64,000 nucleotides of DNA from PFJX01 sp040751755 (GTDB lineage: Bacteria; Pseudomonadota; Gammaproteobacteria; Burkholderiales; Thiobacillaceae), in the NCBI GenBank assembly GCA_040751755.1, contig JBFMHC010000044.1, forward strand, positions 1 to 64,000, read 5' to 3'. Position numbers and translations under genes: made by a program. The notes under the pieces were generated by a model, which was not told where the DNA came from, searched no databases, and saw only the letters and a program-made list of their open reading frames with translations. This document shows, one piece after another, positions 61,238 through 64,000 of this stretch (its first letter is position 1; each line of letters opens with the position of its first letter).

Positions 61238-62635
61238 ATGAAACCCACCGTCGTCATCGTCGGCCGCCCAAACGTCGGCAAGTCCACTCTGTTCAACCGC
61301 CTCACCAAGACGCGGGACGCCCTCGTGCACGACCAGCCCGGCCTCACGCGCGACCGCCACTACGGCCACGGCCGGGTGGGCGGCAAGCCCTATCTGGTGG
61401 TCGACACCGGCGGCTTCGAGCCGGTGGTGGACAGCGGCATCCTCGCCGAGATGGCCAAACAGACCCTGCAGGCGGTGGACGAGGGCGATGTGATCATCTT
61501 CCTGGTGGACGGCCGCGTCGGCCTGGCGCCGCAGGACAAGATCATCGCCGAGCGCCTGCGCCGCACCGGCCGACGCGTGATCGTCGCGGTCAACAAGGCC
61601 GAGGGCATGAACCGCGGCATGGTGAGCGCGGAATTCCACGAGCTCGGCCTGGGTGATCCGGTGGCGATCTCCGGCGCCCACGGCGAGGGCGTGCGCGAAC
61701 TCATGGAACTGGCGCTGGAGCCCTTCGCGGAGGCCGTCGAGGAGGAGGCCGAGCCCGACCACCCGAAGATCGCCATCGTCGGCCGCCCCAACGTCGGCAA
61801 GTCGACCCTGCTCAACACCCTGGTGGGCGAGGAGCGCGTGATCGCCTTCGACCAGCCCGGCACCACGCGCGATTCCATCTACGTCGACTTCGAGCGCGAC
61901 GGCCGCCCCTACACCCTCATCGACACCGCCGGCGTGCGCCGCAAGGGCAAGGTGTTCGAGGCGGTGGAGAAGTTCTCGGTGGTGAAGACCCTGCAGGCGA
62001 TCGAGGATGCCAATGTCGTCGTCCTGGTGCTCGACGCGCGCCAGCAGATCAGCGACCAGGACGCCCACCTCGCTGGCTTCATCCTCGAGGCCGGTCGCGC
62101 CCTGGTGGTGGCGATCAACAAGTGGGACGGCCTGGACGGCTACGCGCGCGAACAGGTCAAGCGCGAACTGGGCCGGCGCATGGAGTTCCTCTCCTTCGCG
62201 CGCTTCCACTTCATCTCCGCCCTGCATGGCCAGGGCGTGGGCGGCATCCTCAAGTCGGTGGACGAGGCCTACGCGGCCGCCTTCGCCAAGCTGTCCACGC
62301 CGCGCCTCTCCAAGATCCTGCACGAGGCGCTGGCGCAGCACCAGCCGCCCAAGTCCGGGCTGTTCCGGCCCAAGCCGAAGTATGCGCACCAGGGGGGCAG
62401 CAACCCGCCGGTGATCGTCGTGCACGGCAATCACCTGGAAGGCATCGGCGACGACTACAAGCGCTATCTGGAGAACACCTTCCGCAAGGCCTTCGACCTG
62501 GCGGGTACGCCGCTGCGGGTCGATTTCAAGGCCAACATCAACCCGTTCGAGGACCGCAAGCCCAAGTCGCTGACGCAGCGCGAGGTGAACAAGGTGCGGC
62601 GCGAGCGTCGCCACCGCAAGAAGACCTTCGGCTGA
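61238..62635 (+). CDS. der: Ribosome biogenesis GTPase Der
   Basis: 465 residues with two tandem GTPase domains (GRPNVGKSTLFNRL and GRPNVGKSTLLNTL; DTGGF and DTAGV G3 motifs; NKAE and NKWD G4 motifs) and a KH-like C-terminus. Needed for 50S assembly. Confidence 0.97.
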   Translation: MKPTVVIVGRPNVGKSTLFNRLTKTRDALVHDQPGLTRDRHYGHGRVGGKPYLVVDTGGFEPVVDSGILAEMAKQTLQAVDEGDVIIFLVDGRVGLAPQDKIIAERLRRTGRRVIVAVNKAEGMNRGMVSAEFHELGLGDPVAISGAHGEGVRELMELALEPFAEAVEEEAEPDHPKIAIVGRPNVGKSTLLNTLVGEERVIAFDQPGTTRDSIYVDFERDGRPYTLIDTAGVRRKGKVFEAVEKFSVVKTLQAIEDANVVVLVLDARQQISDQDAHLAGFILEAGRALVVAINKWDGLDGYAREQVKRELGRRMEFLSFARFHFISALHGQGVGGILKSVDEAYAAAFAKLSTPRLSKILHEALAQHQPPKSGLFRPKPKYAHQGGSNPPVIVVHGNHLEGIGDDYKRYLENTFRKAFDLAGTPLRVDFKANINPFEDRKPKSLTQREVNKVRRERRHRKKTFG

Positions 62636-62657
62636 AGGTGCTGGCGCGTGTCCGTGC

Positions 62658-63011
62658 TCAGGCGCTGGTCTGGATCTGGTCCTGGCTGGAGGCCTCGCCG
62701 GTCTTGATCAGGAACAGCCGGCCTTCCGGCGGCACCTGATAGATCAGTACGTCCTTGGGGTTGAAGAACTTGGCGATGCGGGTGCCGTCCTCCTGCTCGA
62801 AGCGGACCGGCCCCAGCGCGCGCGTCGGCTGACTGGACGAGACGAGCGTGGTCGCGCGCTCGACGTCGGGTCTGGCGGGGGTGGGTTCCGTGTCGGTGCG
62901 CTGTCCCTGGGGCGCGGCGTTGGCGGTCTGGCGTGCGGGAGGGGAGGGCGCGGTCACCCTGTCCACCGCGATGGTGGCCATCGGTGTCGGGCTGATGGCG
63001 GGTATGTCCAT
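62658..63011 (-). CDS. Conserved hypothetical protein between der and hfq
   Basis: 117 residues starting MDIPAISPTPMATIAV, with AGGGA upstream. The first two-thirds is Pro/Thr-rich and disordered. The C-terminus (RFEQEDGTRIAKFFNPKDVLI, YQVPPEGRLFLIKTGE) is a small beta-hairpin-like domain. It recalls FlaG-type short domains, but I cannot claim that. Opposite in strand to its housekeeping neighbours. Confidence 0.65.
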   Translation of the reverse strand: MDIPAISPTPMATIAVDRVTAPSPPARQTANAAPQGQRTDTEPTPARPDVERATTLVSSSQPTRALGPVRFEQEDGTRIAKFFNPKDVLIYQVPPEGRLFLIKTGEASSQDQIQTSA

Positions 63012-63188
63012 GGCGTCCCTGCATGAATACATGGACATTATAGACCAAAACGCCCCCCGACGACGCGCCGACCATGCCATGTGTCGGTTGGAAATGCCTT
63101 ACGAATGAGGGTGTTAGCCTGTGGATGACGCGCTGATGCGAGGGCGAAACCGGGCGCGGACTTTTTTTTGCGCGCGCGCCCGACGTGG

Positions 63189-63216
63189 TCGACTATTGTG
63201 CAAAAGGGAATAGAAT
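63189..63216 (+). promoter_or_regulatory. hfq promoter
   Basis: TCGACT (63189-63194), 16 bases, TAGAAT (63211-63216), a moderate sigma-70 pair. Start would be about 33 bases before the hfq ATG. A GC hairpin (GGGCGCG...CGCGCCC) with a T-run lies upstream. Confidence 0.55.
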
Positions 63217-63255
63217 TGCCCCCCCAAAGAAAAACTGCCTGATAAAGGAAATCCA

Positions 63256-63489
63256 ATGAGCAAAGGGCTGCAACTACAAGACCCGTTCCTCAACGCGCTG
63301 CGCCAGGAACAAGTGCAGGTTTCCGTCTACCTGGTCAACGGCATCAAGCTGCAAGGCCACATCGAAAGCTTCGACCAGTACGTGGTGCTGCTGAAGAACG
63401 CGGTCACCCAGATGGTCTACAAGCACGCCATTTCCACCGTGGTGCCCGCCCGCCCGGTTTCCATCCAGCGCGCCGGCGAAGACGCCTGA
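63256..63489 (+). CDS. hfq: RNA chaperone Hfq
   Basis: 77 residues. Sm1 motif (VYLVNGIKLQGHIESFDQYVV-type) and Sm2 YKHAIST. Hexameric RNA chaperone for sRNA regulation. AAAGGAAA precedes the ATG. Followed by hflX, the usual order. Confidence 0.98.
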   Translation: MSKGLQLQDPFLNALRQEQVQVSVYLVNGIKLQGHIESFDQYVVLLKNAVTQMVYKHAISTVVPARPVSIQRAGEDA

Positions 63490-63503
63490 TCCCGTAGCCG
63501 CCC

Positions 63504-64000
63504 ATGTTTGAACGGCCCGATAGCGGGGTGGCCGTCGTCCTGGCCTCCCTTGATTTCGGCGACCCGGACTATTCCGAAAGTCTCAACGAACTCAAGCTGC
63601 TTGCCTCCAGCGCCGGCCTGGACGTGGTCGGTCTGGTCGAGGGCAAGCGCGCCAAGCCCGACGCGGCCCTGTTCGTCGGTACCGGCAAGGCGGAGGAGAT
63701 CGGCGCGGCGGCACGCATGGCCGGCGCGCAGCTGGTGATCTTCAACCACGAGCTCTCGCCCGTGCAGGAGCGAAACCTGGAACGCCACCTGCAGTGCCGC
63801 GTCCTCGACCGTACCGCCCTGATCCTCGACATCTTCGCGCAGCGCGCGCGCAGCAACGAAGGCAAGCTGCAGGTGGAACTGGCACAGTTGCGGCATTACT
63901 CCACCCGTCTGGTGCGCGGCTGGACCCACCTGGAGCGCCAGAAGGGGGGCATCGGCATGCGCGGTGGCCCTGGCGAGACGCAGCTGGAGTTGGACCGGCG
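63504..64000 (+). CDS. hflX: GTPase HflX, 3'-truncated by the window
   Basis: 165 residues visible. N-terminal HflX domain: LFVGTGKAEEIGAA, the block VIFNHELSPVQERNLE, CRVLDRTALILDIFAQRA and the G1-leading GGPGETQLELDRR. Ribosome-rescue GTPase. The gene continues past the right edge. Starts 14 bases after the hfq stop. Confidence 0.95.
   Translation, partial: MFERPDSGVAVVLASLDFGDPDYSESLNELKLLASSAGLDVVGLVEGKRAKPDAALFVGTGKAEEIGAAARMAGAQLVIFNHELSPVQERNLERHLQCRVLDRTALILDIFAQRARSNEGKLQVELAQLRHYSTRLVRGWTHLERQKGGIGMRGGPGETQLELDR

Overview
The window is a GC-rich stretch of proteobacterial chromosome, most likely from a betaproteobacterium. The best evidence is the right end, where ndk, rlmN, pilW/pilF, rodZ, ispG, hisS, yfgM, bamB, der, hfq and hflX follow one another. 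That order, together with accA-tilS, a PEP-CTERM protein, YaeQ and DUF2288 proteins and an RlmN/TruC/RoxA set, fits Rhodocyclales or Nitrosomonadales. This is inference; no rRNA or tRNA gene is present to test it.

Layout. (1) 1-5.0 kb is a restriction-modification remnant: a damaged hsdS, two unrecognised genes and hsdM, joined by overlapping stop/start codons, then a NERD-domain membrane protein. The first 2.3 kb is visibly AT-richer than the rest and looks acquired. (2) 5.1-15.4 kb holds mostly small accessory and housekeeping genes on the + strand: two related envelope proteins, a truncated RhuM protein, an archaeal-type fructose-bisphosphate aldolase/phosphatase, HIT, an orphan Rap1a-like protein, TruC, YaeQ and an S4 protein. 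(3) 15.4-25.3 kb carries pgm, prfC, an OmpA-like lipoprotein, slyX, ettA, DUF302 and DUF599 genes. A class I cyclic-di-GMP riboswitch on the minus strand precedes a small gene, with a perfect anti-Shine-Dalgarno pairing downstream of the aptamer. (4) 25.4-29.9 kb has a histidine kinase/sigma-54 response-regulator pair and a PfkB kinase fused in frame to a second module. (5) 29.9-40.2 kb is a tight five-gene minus-strand operon that I do not recognise as a described system. In transcription order it encodes a papain-like protease/serine hydrolase, a lipoprotein, a membrane patatin phospholipase (one-base frameshift), a GH19 lysozyme-type enzyme with a peptidoglycan-binding domain, and a KAP-family NTPase carrying a predicted periplasmic beta-propeller-like sensor. 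(6) 40.4-48.3 kb is rich in protein quality control (two Hsp20 genes, two HtrA-type proteases, a thioredoxin) plus MtfA, an aminotransferase, a PEP-CTERM protein and an Ala-rich lipoprotein. (7) 48.3-64 kb is core housekeeping: RoxA, peroxiredoxin, SlyD, AccA, TilS, and the ndk-to-hflX block, which runs off the right edge.

The strongest candidate for new biology is the operon at 29.9-40.2 kb. Its enzymes could between them cut protein, phospholipid and peptidoglycan, and its NTPase has the shape of an envelope-spanning sensor. Second is the riboswitch-controlled small gene at 17.6-18.2 kb. Third is the pair of unknown genes inserted between hsdS and hsdM.
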